The notes beneath the pieces are model-generated. The model did not search any database. It had not been told where the DNA came from and was given only the letters and a program-made list of their open reading frames with translations. From the NCBI GenBank assembly GCA_951812745.1, contig OX638327.1:434001-498000 (forward strand): 64,000 bases of DNA, given 5' to 3'. Position 1 is the stretch's first letter. Each line of letters begins with the position of its first letter. The DNA comes from an uncultured Nitrospirales bacterium (lineage in GTDB: Bacteria > Nitrospirota > Nitrospiria > Nitrospirales > UBA8639). Of this stretch, positions 15,935-24,821 are shown piece by piece. A program made the translations under genes and the position numbers.

Positions 15935-17897
15935 GCGAAGCGTTTTTTTTGTGCTGCTTGTCATGGTGGTGGCGGGTCCGGCTGATTCGTGGGGGACATC
16001 GAAGCGTGGCCTCTTTCATCTTGGGCGTATTGCGACCCCGGAGGAGATTCAAGCCTGGGATATTGACGCTGCGCCGGATGGCGAAGGCTTGCCGGCCGGC
16101 AGGGGGACGGTGAAGGAAGGAGCGGAAGTGTATGCCCGGCACTGTGCCAGTTGTCACGGCGCGACCGGGGTGGAGGGTCCCAACCCCAAGTTGGTCGGCG
16201 GGCAGGGGACGCTGGCAAGTGAGCGTCCCTTGAAAACGGTCGGCAGTTATTGGCCGCATGCCACGACCTTGTTCGACTACATTTATCGGGCGATGCCGTT
16301 CGTGGCGCCGCAGTCCCTGACGTCCGACCAGGTCTATGCCGTGACGGCCTGGATCCTGTTCGAAAACGGGCTGCTGGAAAAAGACGCAGTGCTCGACCGG
16401 GAGACGCTTCCCGAGGTTCGAATGCTGCATCGCAATGGATTTGTGCCGGATCCTCGTCCGGACGTGACCCCGGCGGATTCTCGTGAAACAACCGCTTCCT
16501 CACTTGGCGAAATTGATTTTCCCACCTCGGGTTCTCCGGAGGCTCAACAGCCGTTTCTCCGGGGAGTGTTGTTGTTACACAACTTTGAATACGACGACGC
16601 TCAGGTGGCGTTCCGACGGGCGCAGGAACTCGACCCTGGTTTTGCAATGGCCTACTGGGGAGAGGCCATGACGATGACCCACCCCCTGTGGGGCGAGCAG
16701 GACGTTCAGCAGGCCTTGAACGTGTTACGGCGACTGGCTCCCACGTCAAGCCGCCGAGTGGCCGCGGCTCCCACCAAACGGGAACAAGGGTATCTGCGAG
16801 CGGTCGAGGCATTGTATGGGGAGGGCGACAAGAAACAACGCGATCAGGCGTATATGGCTGCCATGCAGACCTTTGCCCGGCAGTTTCCCGGAGATGATAA
16901 CGCCCAGGCATTCTATGCGCTGTCGATTTTGGGGTCCGCGCAGGGCAAACGGGTGGAGAAACTCTACCTGGACGCCGCTTCCATTGTCCAAGACGTGTTT
17001 GAAAGAAATCCACGCCATCCCGGCGCCGTTCATTATTTGATTCACGCGCTGGACGATCCGGCCCATGCGCACGGGGCCTTGGAGGCGGCACGCGTTTACG
17101 CCGGTCTGGCGCCGGCGGCCCCTCATGCCCGGCACATGCCCTCGCACATTTTCATGGCGTTAGGCCTGTGGGATGACGTCATTCAAGCCAATGAAAAAAG
17201 CTGGACGGCGGGTGAGCAACGGAGAATCCGCAAAGGATTGAGCGTAGCGGAGCGTTCCTATCACGTGGCTCATTGGCTGATGTATGCCTTGCTCCAGCAG
17301 AGTCGAGTGGACGAAGCCCGCCCCTTGCTTCGCATGATTGAGGAAGATGCCGAACGGGTCAAGTCCGGGTCCTTGCAGCGATACCGGGCGGCCATGCGTG
17401 CAACGTACATCATGGAGACCGAGGAGTGGGACGTGACCGGGCTCGATCGTGATCGATCGACCGTGCGGTTGTCCGCGGCGATGAGCGAATTGTTCGCCAT
17501 TGGGATGAGTGCATTCCAAACCGGACAAGGGGAAGTGGCCGACCGGGTGCTGGATCAGTTCCGCCGTCAAACGGATCGTGCAAACGGCGAGGACCCGGCG
17601 ACTCACGGGCGACCAGTGACGGTGATGAAGAACCAACTTTTTGCCATGAGGTTGCTTGAGGCCGGAAAGGTTGACGAAGGGCTCGCGCTGTTACGGGAAA
17701 CGGCTTTCTTGGAAGATGCCATGCCTTTTGCCGCCGGCCCGGTGTTTCCGGTCAAGCCGACGCATGAGTTGTTCGGTGAAGTGCTCTTGAGCCTGGGAAA
17801 ACGGGACGAGGCGCGGCGTCAGTTTACATTGGCCTTAGAACGTGCGCCCAACAGGAGGTTGTCGCTTGCGGGGTTGACGCGGGCGACGACTCGCTGA
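15927..17897 (+). CDS. SoxD-like cytochrome c fused to TPR repeats
   Basis: From the GTG at 15927 the product is 656 aa. It has a signal peptide (SVFFVLLVMVVAGPADSWG) and one c-type heme site (CASCHG, about residue 67). The cytochrome domain resembles SoxD (IATPEEIQAWDIDAAPDGEGL before the heme, then LFDYIYRAMPF). Residues about 190-650 are helical tetratricopeptide-type repeats (for example FRRAQELDPGFAMAYWGEA). It probably accepts electrons from the SoxC-like enzyme and uses the TPR part for protein contact. The frame extends upstream to 15813, but that part overlaps soxC and translates the repeat, so I reject it. Confidence 0.75.
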   Translation: MRGRSVFFVLLVMVVAGPADSWGTSKRGLFHLGRIATPEEIQAWDIDAAPDGEGLPAGRGTVKEGAEVYARHCASCHGATGVEGPNPKLVGGQGTLASERPLKTVGSYWPHATTLFDYIYRAMPFVAPQSLTSDQVYAVTAWILFENGLLEKDAVLDRETLPEVRMLHRNGFVPDPRPDVTPADSRETTASSLGEIDFPTSGSPEAQQPFLRGVLLLHNFEYDDAQVAFRRAQELDPGFAMAYWGEAMTMTHPLWGEQDVQQALNVLRRLAPTSSRRVAAAPTKREQGYLRAVEALYGEGDKKQRDQAYMAAMQTFARQFPGDDNAQAFYALSILGSAQGKRVEKLYLDAASIVQDVFERNPRHPGAVHYLIHALDDPAHAHGALEAARVYAGLAPAAPHARHMPSHIFMALGLWDDVIQANEKSWTAGEQRRIRKGLSVAERSYHVAHWLMYALLQQSRVDEARPLLRMIEEDAERVKSGSLQRYRAAMRATYIMETEEWDVTGLDRDRSTVRLSAAMSELFAIGMSAFQTGQGEVADRVLDQFRRQTDRANGEDPATHGRPVTVMKNQLFAMRLLEAGKVDEGLALLRETAFLEDAMPFAAGPVFPVKPTHELFGEVLLSLGKRDEARRQFTLALERAPNRRLSLAGLTRATTR

Positions 17898-17916
17898 ATG
17901 GTTTTGGAAAACGGGG

Positions 17917-18339
17917 TCAGGGACTTTTCGAAGAAACCGAAGGCTTGCTCGTCGGCAGAAAACGTTTTTTGAGGTTACCCCACGTGGGGAGATTGACGGA
18001 CGTCAGAAAGACGCGAATGTTGTGTAAAGGGACATTGATGGATGTCACATAGGCTCGCATTTTGTGCAACATGCGTGCGCACAGGGGCGGAACGGCGTGA
18101 ATGCCGCGAGCAATACGTGTGTACATAGAGCGGATGAGTTCGTTCCAACCCGCGCGAATGGATGGCAATCCCTTGATCTTCGGGCGCCACTCGATGGCGC
18201 CATACACGCCCAAGCCTGCCAGGAGCCCGGCTAAGATCGGGGTAGCCGCGATGGTGTCGTCAAGATAGCCCATGACGCTGAAAAACCCGAAACCCACACA
18301 CCACAAAAAAACGATCACGTATCGAAGAGCATTTTCCAT
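17917..18339 (-). CDS. Hypothetical protein with two membrane helices
   Basis: The product is 140 aa. Two N-terminal helices (about residues 6-26 and 34-49) are followed by a basic cytoplasmic tail. It ends convergently, 19 nt from the cytochrome-TPR gene. I do not recognise the family. Confidence 0.55.
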   Translation of the reverse strand: MENALRYVIVFLWCVGFGFFSVMGYLDDTIAATPILAGLLAGLGVYGAIEWRPKIKGLPSIRAGWNELIRSMYTRIARGIHAVPPLCARMLHKMRAYVTSINVPLHNIRVFLTSVNLPTWGNLKKRFLPTSKPSVSSKSP

Positions 18340-18416
18340 CAGGATTCCCTTCTCTTCATTGTGCGGCTTTTGTGACCGTCCTGCAAGTCAGGGGAGCATT
18401 ATACCGGTTGCCCGGT

Positions 18417-19622
18417 TTATGACTCGTTCTCGATGGCGGCGATGCGGTCTTCGAATTCCTTGGCGTCTTTGTCCCGATTGGTCTTCCTCAACAGCGCGAC
18501 ATAGTTCTTGAGCGTGCGGGCAACGACCGGGTGCTCCTTACCCAAAGCCTGTTCGTTGATCACCAGGGCCCGGGTGAAGAGGGGTTCGGCTTTCTCGTAC
18601 TTTTCCTGCAAAAAGTAAATCAGCGCCAAATTGTTGGCGACGTTGGCGACTTTTTTATGGTCCGGGCCGAATTTTTTTTCGTTAATGTCCAGGGCGGCGA
18701 CCAGGAAGGATTCGGCTTTCTCGAATTGCCCCTGCAGGCGATAGAAGTCGGCAAGCTTGGTCAGGCTGGACACCAACCGCGGGTTGTCCGGACCAAACGA
18801 TTTTTCTGTGATGGCGAGCGCCTGCTTCAGAAGCCCTTCGGCTTTGTCGTGGGCTCCTTGGGCCACATGTATGAACGCGAGGTTATTGAGGCTGCCGAGT
18901 AGACCCGGGCTCGCGTCTCCAAATTGTTTCGTATTGATGGCCAGAGCGCGTTCCAGCAACGGGATGGCTTGCGCATAGTCCTCTTGGGCCCGGTACAGAA
19001 GCGCAAGATTGTTGAGCCGTTCCACCAGCGCCGGGTCGTCCGGTCCCGTGGCGTTTTCCGTAATCGTCAGGGCCCGGATCAAATGCGTCTCCGCTTGGGC
19101 ATAGTGTTCTTGCGCGGCCAGGACGCCTGCCAGATTTTCGAGATCCAGGGTCAAATCAAGGTGGTCCGCTCCGAGTGCCTGTTCACGAACGTGTAAGGCC
19201 CGTTCAAAAAGGGGGAGGGCTTTCTCATAGTGTTGTTGCGCGTAGTACACGGCCGCGAGATTACTCAAGCTGGCGGCGAATTGAGGATCACGGTCGCCAA
19301 GAATCGTTTCATTCAGGCTGACGGCGCGACTCAACAGCGGTTCGGCCTGTTCATATTCGCCCTGCGCGTCATGGAGCCCGGCCAGTTTCGTCAGTGTTCG
19401 GGGCAGCCGGGGATCCTGTTCCCCGAAGGCTTCTGCTTCCGTGAGCGCGGCGACGTACTGTTCCCTGGCCTCTTTGATGCGTCCCTGTTGGAAGAGAAGA
19501 TCACCCCGGTCCACGTACCGGTCCCAAGGGGCTTGTGCGTCCTCGCATCCCGTGAGGCTTATCACCCCAACCATGCATACGGCTACCAACCCTTTCCAAC
19601 AACCATTCAGCATATCGTCCAC
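18417..19622 (-). CDS. TPR (kinesin-light-chain type) lipoprotein
   Basis: The product is about 400 aa. The N-terminus has a lipobox-like end (VGVISLTGCED), suggesting a lipid-anchored envelope protein. About eight 42-residue repeats of the kinesin-light-chain type follow (LFERALHVREQALGADHLDL, then NLAGVLAAQEHY and similar). Such proteins are scaffolds, and no enzyme domain is visible. An ATG at 19613 is an equally likely start. Confidence 0.75.
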   Translation of the reverse strand: MDDMLNGCWKGLVAVCMVGVISLTGCEDAQAPWDRYVDRGDLLFQQGRIKEAREQYVAALTEAEAFGEQDPRLPRTLTKLAGLHDAQGEYEQAEPLLSRAVSLNETILGDRDPQFAASLSNLAAVYYAQQHYEKALPLFERALHVREQALGADHLDLTLDLENLAGVLAAQEHYAQAETHLIRALTITENATGPDDPALVERLNNLALLYRAQEDYAQAIPLLERALAINTKQFGDASPGLLGSLNNLAFIHVAQGAHDKAEGLLKQALAITEKSFGPDNPRLVSSLTKLADFYRLQGQFEKAESFLVAALDINEKKFGPDHKKVANVANNLALIYFLQEKYEKAEPLFTRALVINEQALGKEHPVVARTLKNYVALLRKTNRDKDAKEFEDRIAAIENES

Positions 19623-19754
19623 CTTTTTCCGGATTTATAAGAAGAGAGAGGAGAACCCTCTCACCATTCGTAGCCCGTCAGAACCTACGCTCTCTGATTG
19701 TAAAGAGAGAACCGGCCTCGTGCCAACTGAAAAACGTGGATGGATCGGGATTCT

Positions 19755-20771
19755 TCAAAACAGATTGAGTTGAGCCGTTGGTGGCCTGGTGAAGGTGGCG
19801 GGAACGGCATCGTCTCGTTCGAATTGATGAAAGCCTTCTTTGCGAAACGCCAAATCGAATAATTGTTCGATGGTTTGCCACGTCGAGCCCCGTCCTTGAT
19901 GACGCGCGAAGAACCGTTTTTCTTCCAACGTACCGCCCCTGGTCTCTTTCAGGCGATTGGTGATTTTACCGATCCGGTCGGGAAAAGCTTCGGCCATGCG
20001 TTCCAGAAACACCGGTTGCACGTTGTCGTTGAGCCGTAACAGCGTATAGGCGGCGCGCGTGGCGCCGGCCTGTCTCGCGAGGTGAAGGATCTGCGGGATG
20101 TCCTGTTCGTTGAGCCCCGGAATGACGGGGCCGATCATCACGGCCGTGGGGATGCCGGCTGAAGACAGGGCGGTCATGGCCTCCAGACGTTTGGTGATGG
20201 AGGGTGTCTGCGGCTCGACTTTTCGAGCGACCGCGTTGTCGGCAAAGGGGATACTGAAATACACGCGGACCCAGGCTTGTTCGTGGAGGGTGTGCAGAAG
20301 ATCGAGATCGCGTTGGATGAGTGCGGCTTTGGTAATGATGGTGACGGGGTTGCGAAATTCAGCGCAGACGGCCAAACAGGCGCGGGTGAGTTCATGCGTG
20401 GCCTCCAGCGGTTGATAGCAGTCGGTGTTGCCGGAAAAGACCACGAGTTCGCCTTTCCACGAGGGTTTCAAAAACGCCGCACGAAGCGCAGCCGCCGCGT
20501 TGGGTTTCACGATGAGTTTGGATTCGAAGTCCGTCCCCGCGCCGAATCCCCAATATTGGTGACTCGGACGTGCATAGCAGTAGGCACAGGCATGGAAGCA
20601 GCCCCGATACGGATTCACGCTCCACCGGAAAGGCAGGTCGGGGCTGTCGTTTCGGCTCAGGATCGCCCCGGTCTTTTCCTCAAACACCTGAGTCTCGACG
20701 TGTGGCGCCGGTTCGAGGAGGTCCCTGTGCTGAGAATCAAACGGGTTTGGCGGGTTGGCGATGGACTTCAT
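19755..20771 (-). CDS. Rv2578c/SPL-type radical SAM protein
   Basis: The product is 338 aa. The CX3CX2C cluster motif is in CFHACAYCYARPSH (about residue 58), preceded by SVNPYRG, the signature of the Rv2578c-like branch related to spore photoproduct lyase. Later motifs include ELVVFSGNTDCYQPLE and VMIGPVIPGLNE. It should bind a 4Fe-4S cluster and SAM. The reaction is not established for the family. It is divergent from the VapBC-type genes. Confidence 0.85.
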   Translation of the reverse strand: MKSIANPPNPFDSQHRDLLEPAPHVETQVFEEKTGAILSRNDSPDLPFRWSVNPYRGCFHACAYCYARPSHQYWGFGAGTDFESKLIVKPNAAAALRAAFLKPSWKGELVVFSGNTDCYQPLEATHELTRACLAVCAEFRNPVTIITKAALIQRDLDLLHTLHEQAWVRVYFSIPFADNAVARKVEPQTPSITKRLEAMTALSSAGIPTAVMIGPVIPGLNEQDIPQILHLARQAGATRAAYTLLRLNDNVQPVFLERMAEAFPDRIGKITNRLKETRGGTLEEKRFFARHQGRGSTWQTIEQLFDLAFRKEGFHQFERDDAVPATFTRPPTAQLNLF

Positions 20772-20949
20772 GGGTTCATCTCTCGGCGGGGGAGTCGATT
20801 GGCTCCAATCTCACGGCCCATCATACCTCTCCACGTTACCTGGAACCAACCATCTGTCATGGGTTCCGAACCGTTGTTTCGTCCCGACCTACTCACTCAG
20901 GCCGTCGAAAGACAAAAGCTCCTCCAAAAGTCAAGGTGCCCCTCGCTTC

Positions 20950-20978
20950 TTGACGACAGTATGGCAGGAAATGATAAT
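20950..20978 (+). promoter_or_regulatory. Putative sigma70 promoter for the vapBC-type genes
   Basis: TTGACG (20950-20955) and GATAAT (20973-20978) are separated by 17 nt and lie 40 nt before the GTG at 21018. The spacing and boxes are close to consensus. This supports transcription of the toxin-antitoxin pair from here. Confidence 0.5.
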
Positions 20979-21017
20979 GCACAGAGTCTGACCATCATGC
21001 GAAGGGGGTTCTGCGCC

Positions 21018-21242
21018 GTGAGTCCGAAATTGCAGGAAGAGTTGCTCAAGGAGATGGCTCGGCTATCGCAAGAAGAGCAACAGAGGGTAATTGCCTTCGC
21101 GAAGAGCCTGGTTGCAGGGCCCACCGGGAAGGCCAGGAAGGACTTGGCGAGATTCGCCGGAGCGATTGACCCGGAGGATCTCAAGCAGATGGCCGCAGTC
21201 ATCGAGGAGGGCTGCGAAAGGATAAACGAGAGTGAGTGGTAG
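21018..21242 (+). CDS. Antitoxin of a VapBC-type module
   Basis: The product is 74 aa, starting at a GTG with AAGGGGG about 10 nt upstream. The frame extends far upstream, but that part is antisense to the radical SAM gene. The protein is helical and charged (LQEELLKEMARLSQEEQQRV near the start) and ends ERINESEW. It overlaps the PIN-toxin start by 11 nt, the standard antitoxin-toxin arrangement. Antitoxins of this shape accompany VapC toxins but lack a strongly conserved domain, so the call rests mainly on context. Confidence 0.7.
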   Translation: MSPKLQEELLKEMARLSQEEQQRVIAFAKSLVAGPTGKARKDLARFAGAIDPEDLKQMAAVIEEGCERINESEW

Positions 21243-21621
21243 TGTCCTCTTGGACACCAACATTTTGATCGGTATCCTCGCGAAGGACGAAGCCATTCTT
21301 TCCCGTTTGGTGGAAACAGAAGCAGTTTTTCTTCCAAGCATCGCACTTGGCGAACTGTATTTCGGAGCATTTAAGTCAGCTCATCCCGATGACAACGTCG
21401 AACGTATTGACCGTTTGGCGGCTTCCACGGCCATCCTCTACTGCGACGGCACGACTGCTCTGTACTATGGACGGATCAAGGCAGGTCTACGCGCAAAGGG
21501 CCGGCCGATTCCTGAAAATGACATCTGGATCGCAGCAATCGCGCAACAACATGGCTTAACTGTCGCCTCCCGAGACCTGCACTTTAGGGAAATCGAGAAC
21601 CTGCCTGTCGAGGAGTGGTGA
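21232..21621 (+). CDS. vapC: VapC-type PIN-domain toxin
   Basis: The product is 129 aa from a GTG start. Its acidic PIN residues are at the usual places: LLDTNILIG near residue 8, ALGELYFGA near 39, and ENDIWIAAIAQ and ASRD in the second half. PIN toxins are magnesium-dependent RNases that cleave tRNA or rRNA. Its neighbour is tRNA-Arg, but this does not prove a target. The overlapping upstream gene is its likely antitoxin. Confidence 0.85.
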   Translation: MSGSVLLDTNILIGILAKDEAILSRLVETEAVFLPSIALGELYFGAFKSAHPDDNVERIDRLAASTAILYCDGTTALYYGRIKAGLRAKGRPIPENDIWIAAIAQQHGLTVASRDLHFREIENLPVEEW

Positions 21622-21730
21622 GCAGCGAAATCGGCAGGTCGGTGGCCGTAGCGGTTCCTTCCGGCTTTCCTTAAGGCTCTGATAAGTCTCTTGCCAGGGA
21701 TTCGCCCTCTATTGCATTGATTTCGACCCG

Positions 21731-21759
21731 TTGTCTCGTCCCGCGCATTGCGGTAGACT
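21731..21759 (+). promoter_or_regulatory. Putative promoter of tRNA-Arg
   Basis: TTGTCT (21731-21736) and TAGACT (21754-21759) have a 17-nt spacer and lie 43 nt before the tRNA. Agreement with sigma70 is moderate. Confidence 0.4.
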
Positions 21760-21802
21760 TCAATCTTTCGATTTATTCTCTCCTGAAAACACATCGTTGG
21801 CT

Positions 21803-21879
21803 GCCCCCGTAGCTCAGGTGGATAGAGCAACGGTTTCCTAAACCGCAGGTCGGACGTTCAAATCGTCTCGGGGGCACCA
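21803..21879 (+). tRNA. tRNA-Arg (anticodon CCU)
   Basis: A complete cloverleaf can be drawn. The acceptor stem GCCCCCG pairs perfectly with CGGGGGC, and the D stem is GCTC/GAGC. The anticodon loop TTCCTAA gives anticodon CCT, reading AGG. The T stem GGACG/CGTCT has one wobble pair around the loop TTCAAAT. The 3' CCA is encoded. One A-C mismatch is at the top of the anticodon stem. The gene sits at the border of an accessory region. Confidence 0.95.
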
Positions 21880-22005
21880 TGTTTTGATAGTAGGTACTAT
21901 GAGTGAATCCCGCGTCTTCTGTTCAAATCAGACCAAACCGGGACACACGGTTGATGGCGGATCAGCCTGATGGGTATTGTCCGGAGAATGAAGGGAGACC
22001 TTACC

Positions 22006-23880
22006 ATGCTGCGTCATGTTCGTCTGTTCGGCGTTCTTGTTTTCATCCTTGGGTTCACCGGTAACGCCTGGGGCCAGAATTTCAGCGACGTCGTCGTATT
22101 CGGTGACAGCCTGAGCGATTCCGGCAATGCAGCAAGGCTGCAACCACTGCCCGAGGGTACAAGCTTCACCACCAATCCCGATCCGGTCTGGGCCGAGATC
22201 GTGGCAGAAACCTTCGGCGCGTCGGGCGTGAACAATCTCGCCGGCGGGGCGAATTACGCTTTTGCCGGGGCCTGTGTCAATCCGACTACACCCTGCGATA
22301 CCGACAAATTGCTGCCTTACCTGAGACCGCCTAGGGTGACGCAGCAGATTGGCGCATATCTCTCCTCTCGTAGCGATCAAGCCGACCCGAACGCGCTCTA
22401 TGCCATGTGGGGCGGCGCGAACGACGTTGCCGACTCCTTGCTGAATGATCGGGCCAATGCTTCGCTCCACACGGTGGAGGCTGCAAGCGTCAACATCGCG
22501 CAGATACGGCGTCTCCAGGACGCCGGTGCCAGCCACGTCCTGGCGTTCAACCTGCCCGATATCAGTAAGTCCCCTTATGCCATCAACCGGAGTCCGGTCG
22601 TTCAGGGAGCATTGACCCAACTGGTCACTGCCTATAACGAGGAGCTTCATGCCGGCATTCGCGAAAGCGAGAATGGTATTGTTCCCGTTAACGTGTTTGC
22701 CTTTTTCAATGAAATCGTCGAAAACCCCGGGACGTACGGCTTCACCGATACCACCGGCACGGCCTGCGGGGAGCCGGATGCCGTTCTTCCGGTCTCGATC
22801 TCGTGCGGTCCTGAGGGCTCCGGTTTACCCGTGACCTATGAGTCCGGCGCCAATGAGCAATATCTGTTCGCGGACCGGAGCCACCCCAGCGGCGCGATGC
22901 ATGCGATGATCGCGAGCGCAGTCACGTCCACGCTGGCGGCGCCGGTCCAGGTGTCGCTCGCAGGCGAAGGGGGTGTTGAAATGGCGGGGATTCACCGTAG
23001 CGCCGTGTCCGTCGAGCGGATGACGGATCTCGGGCTCGACCGTGCGGTCGGGAGTTGGCGCGCCTACTTAACGGGACGCATCGGTCGTTATGAACTGGAT
23101 GCTCTGCCGCGTCTCGGCGAAACGCAAGCCGACGTGCAGGTGTTCACCCTGGGGGCCAACCATCGGGCGGGAACCAACCTGTGGTGGGGCGCTGCCTTGA
23201 GCTATGGCTCGTATAACAATGATGCCTCGGGTGCGAGTCTCGACAGCACGGCGGTGATCGGGTCGGTGCACGGCACGTGGCGTCGTGGCGGCCTCTACGT
23301 GAGCGGTGCCCTCAGCGCGGGCAGCACGTCGGTGGACGTCAATCGCTCGATCCCTCTCGGCCCCGCGGTGCGTGCCGAGCAGGGCTCCACCAGCGCCGGT
23401 CAGTTCGGGGCGGAATTCGACGCCGGCTGGATGCTCGGTGATCCCGACGATCTCCAACACGGTCCCTTCCTGGGTTTGGCCTGGCTGAATCAGTCGGTCG
23501 ACGGGTACCGGGAACGCGGCAGCTTGTCCACCGCGATGAACTTCTCCGGCTTCGACCGCGATTCCCTCATCGCGCATGCGGGCTACCGCGTCACGAAAAC
23601 GCTGGCCTTGGACCGCGTGGGGCTTCGTCCCTATGCCAACGTCGCCGTGGCGAAGGAATTCAAGGACGATCCCATTTCGGTTACCGCGGGCTCCAATACC
23701 ATGCCCGGACGCTTCACCCTGTCGGGCTTCACGCCGCCACGCCACTGGGCCAGCACCGACCTTGGTCTGGTCGTGAACCTGTATGAGAAAGTGAATGTCA
23801 TCGCCGGATACACCGGACGACTAGGCAGCGAGTCGCGTCAGGACCACCGGCTGAACGTCGGTCTGGGCGTTACCTTCTGA
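22006..23880 (+). CDS. GDSL esterase/lipase autotransporter
   Basis: The product is 624 aa. The start at 22006 is chosen because GGGAG lies upstream and a signal peptide (ending GNAWG) begins there. The passenger has the SGNH/GDSL blocks: VVVFGDSLSDSGN with the nucleophile Ser, MWGGANDV, and DRSHPSGAMH with the catalytic Asp-His pair. Residues about 340-624 form an autotransporter beta-barrel ending in the terminal Phe of VGLGVTF. Such EstA-like enzymes display an esterase on the outer membrane. Its location directly after a tRNA suggests it was acquired. Confidence 0.9.
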   Translation: MLRHVRLFGVLVFILGFTGNAWGQNFSDVVVFGDSLSDSGNAARLQPLPEGTSFTTNPDPVWAEIVAETFGASGVNNLAGGANYAFAGACVNPTTPCDTDKLLPYLRPPRVTQQIGAYLSSRSDQADPNALYAMWGGANDVADSLLNDRANASLHTVEAASVNIAQIRRLQDAGASHVLAFNLPDISKSPYAINRSPVVQGALTQLVTAYNEELHAGIRESENGIVPVNVFAFFNEIVENPGTYGFTDTTGTACGEPDAVLPVSISCGPEGSGLPVTYESGANEQYLFADRSHPSGAMHAMIASAVTSTLAAPVQVSLAGEGGVEMAGIHRSAVSVERMTDLGLDRAVGSWRAYLTGRIGRYELDALPRLGETQADVQVFTLGANHRAGTNLWWGAALSYGSYNNDASGASLDSTAVIGSVHGTWRRGGLYVSGALSAGSTSVDVNRSIPLGPAVRAEQGSTSAGQFGAEFDAGWMLGDPDDLQHGPFLGLAWLNQSVDGYRERGSLSTAMNFSGFDRDSLIAHAGYRVTKTLALDRVGLRPYANVAVAKEFKDDPISVTAGSNTMPGRFTLSGFTPPRHWASTDLGLVVNLYEKVNVIAGYTGRLGSESRQDHRLNVGLGVTF

Positions 23881-23972
23881 CTTATATGAACTGAAGAGTG
23901 GACGTTTTTTGCTCGCCGTAGTTCAATCGGAGGCACCAACCTTTGGCATTATGAAAAACTATGTTTTAGAAG

Positions 23973-24794
23973 TTATTGAATGTCTAGGGTACGAGGATCT
24001 TGCCACAACTTAGTCTGAGAGGCGTCAATCTCTAGAAGCAATTCTTCCTGCTGATCATAGATTCCACAAAGCGTGCTTATTGCCTTCATGCCTTCTAAAA
24101 GCATTTGAATGCCAGTCAAAAGAGTGAATGGCAAATCTTGGTCACTTGGTCCCCACTCAAAAGTTGAAGGGGTTTGATCCTCAGTGAAACTTAATAGACT
24201 TTCAAGTGAGTGTGGTGAAGTATGTACGGCATCACTAAGCAGACGATACCGTGTGTCATACATTGAACTAAGGCCAGATCTTTTTGCAATTTCTGCTGCT
24301 TTCAATCTTTTCCAACCGTTTTTCTTAATTTTCTCTTTCAGTTCTGTGTAAAACTCAGGATGGGAATTAGCATAATTCCTGAGAGATTCAAAATTCGGAT
24401 CAGATGTGTGGGCAGCTACCTCGAACAGAGTGAGTCTGCGGACATGATCACTCCCAATATATTCGTCTAAAAACTCTTTTTCCTTACATAACAGATTGAG
24501 AATAAACAATGATTCAAGGCCTCCTCGCAGAACAATTTTTGAATCAAACATTAAACCATGTTGCGCTAGAATAGCCACGGCCTGAAAAGAATTTAGTAGA
24601 CGAATAAATAGGGCTACTGCTATTACTTTTTGTCCGTCCGTGCTAGGAACTTCGATGTGAAATTTCATCTCGTGGGCAATCCTATTTGTCTTACGATAGA
24701 GTTCGAAGAATGGAGCATATTTGCTCTCAACGGAGCTTTTAAAATCGGTAACGGTAATTGAGTCTCCCAGAAATCCTTCTTCATTAAAATCCAT
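23973..24794 (-). CDS. DUF5677-like protein, AT-rich gene
   Basis: The product is 273 aa, mostly helical, with no membrane segment. Features such as LRGGLESLFILNLL and RYRLLSDAVHTSPHSLESLL resemble the DUF5677 family of unknown function, often found in accessory DNA. Base composition is clearly lower in GC than its neighbours on both sides, which suggests recent transfer. It starts 28 nt from the end of the next minus-strand gene, but the difference in composition argues against an old operon. Confidence 0.65.
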   Translation of the reverse strand: MDFNEEGFLGDSITVTDFKSSVESKYAPFFELYRKTNRIAHEMKFHIEVPSTDGQKVIAVALFIRLLNSFQAVAILAQHGLMFDSKIVLRGGLESLFILNLLCKEKEFLDEYIGSDHVRRLTLFEVAAHTSDPNFESLRNYANSHPEFYTELKEKIKKNGWKRLKAAEIAKRSGLSSMYDTRYRLLSDAVHTSPHSLESLLSFTEDQTPSTFEWGPSDQDLPFTLLTGIQMLLEGMKAISTLCGIYDQQEELLLEIDASQTKLWQDPRTLDIQ

Positions 24795-24821
24795 AAGAAC
24801 TCCCCTTTCTTATGGCCAAGA

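Noticed and set aside
20277-21017. Long plus-strand frame before the antitoxin
   Set aside because: It is antisense to the radical SAM gene and shows no protein character; only the part from GTG 21018 has a ribosome site and fits a toxin-antitoxin pair.
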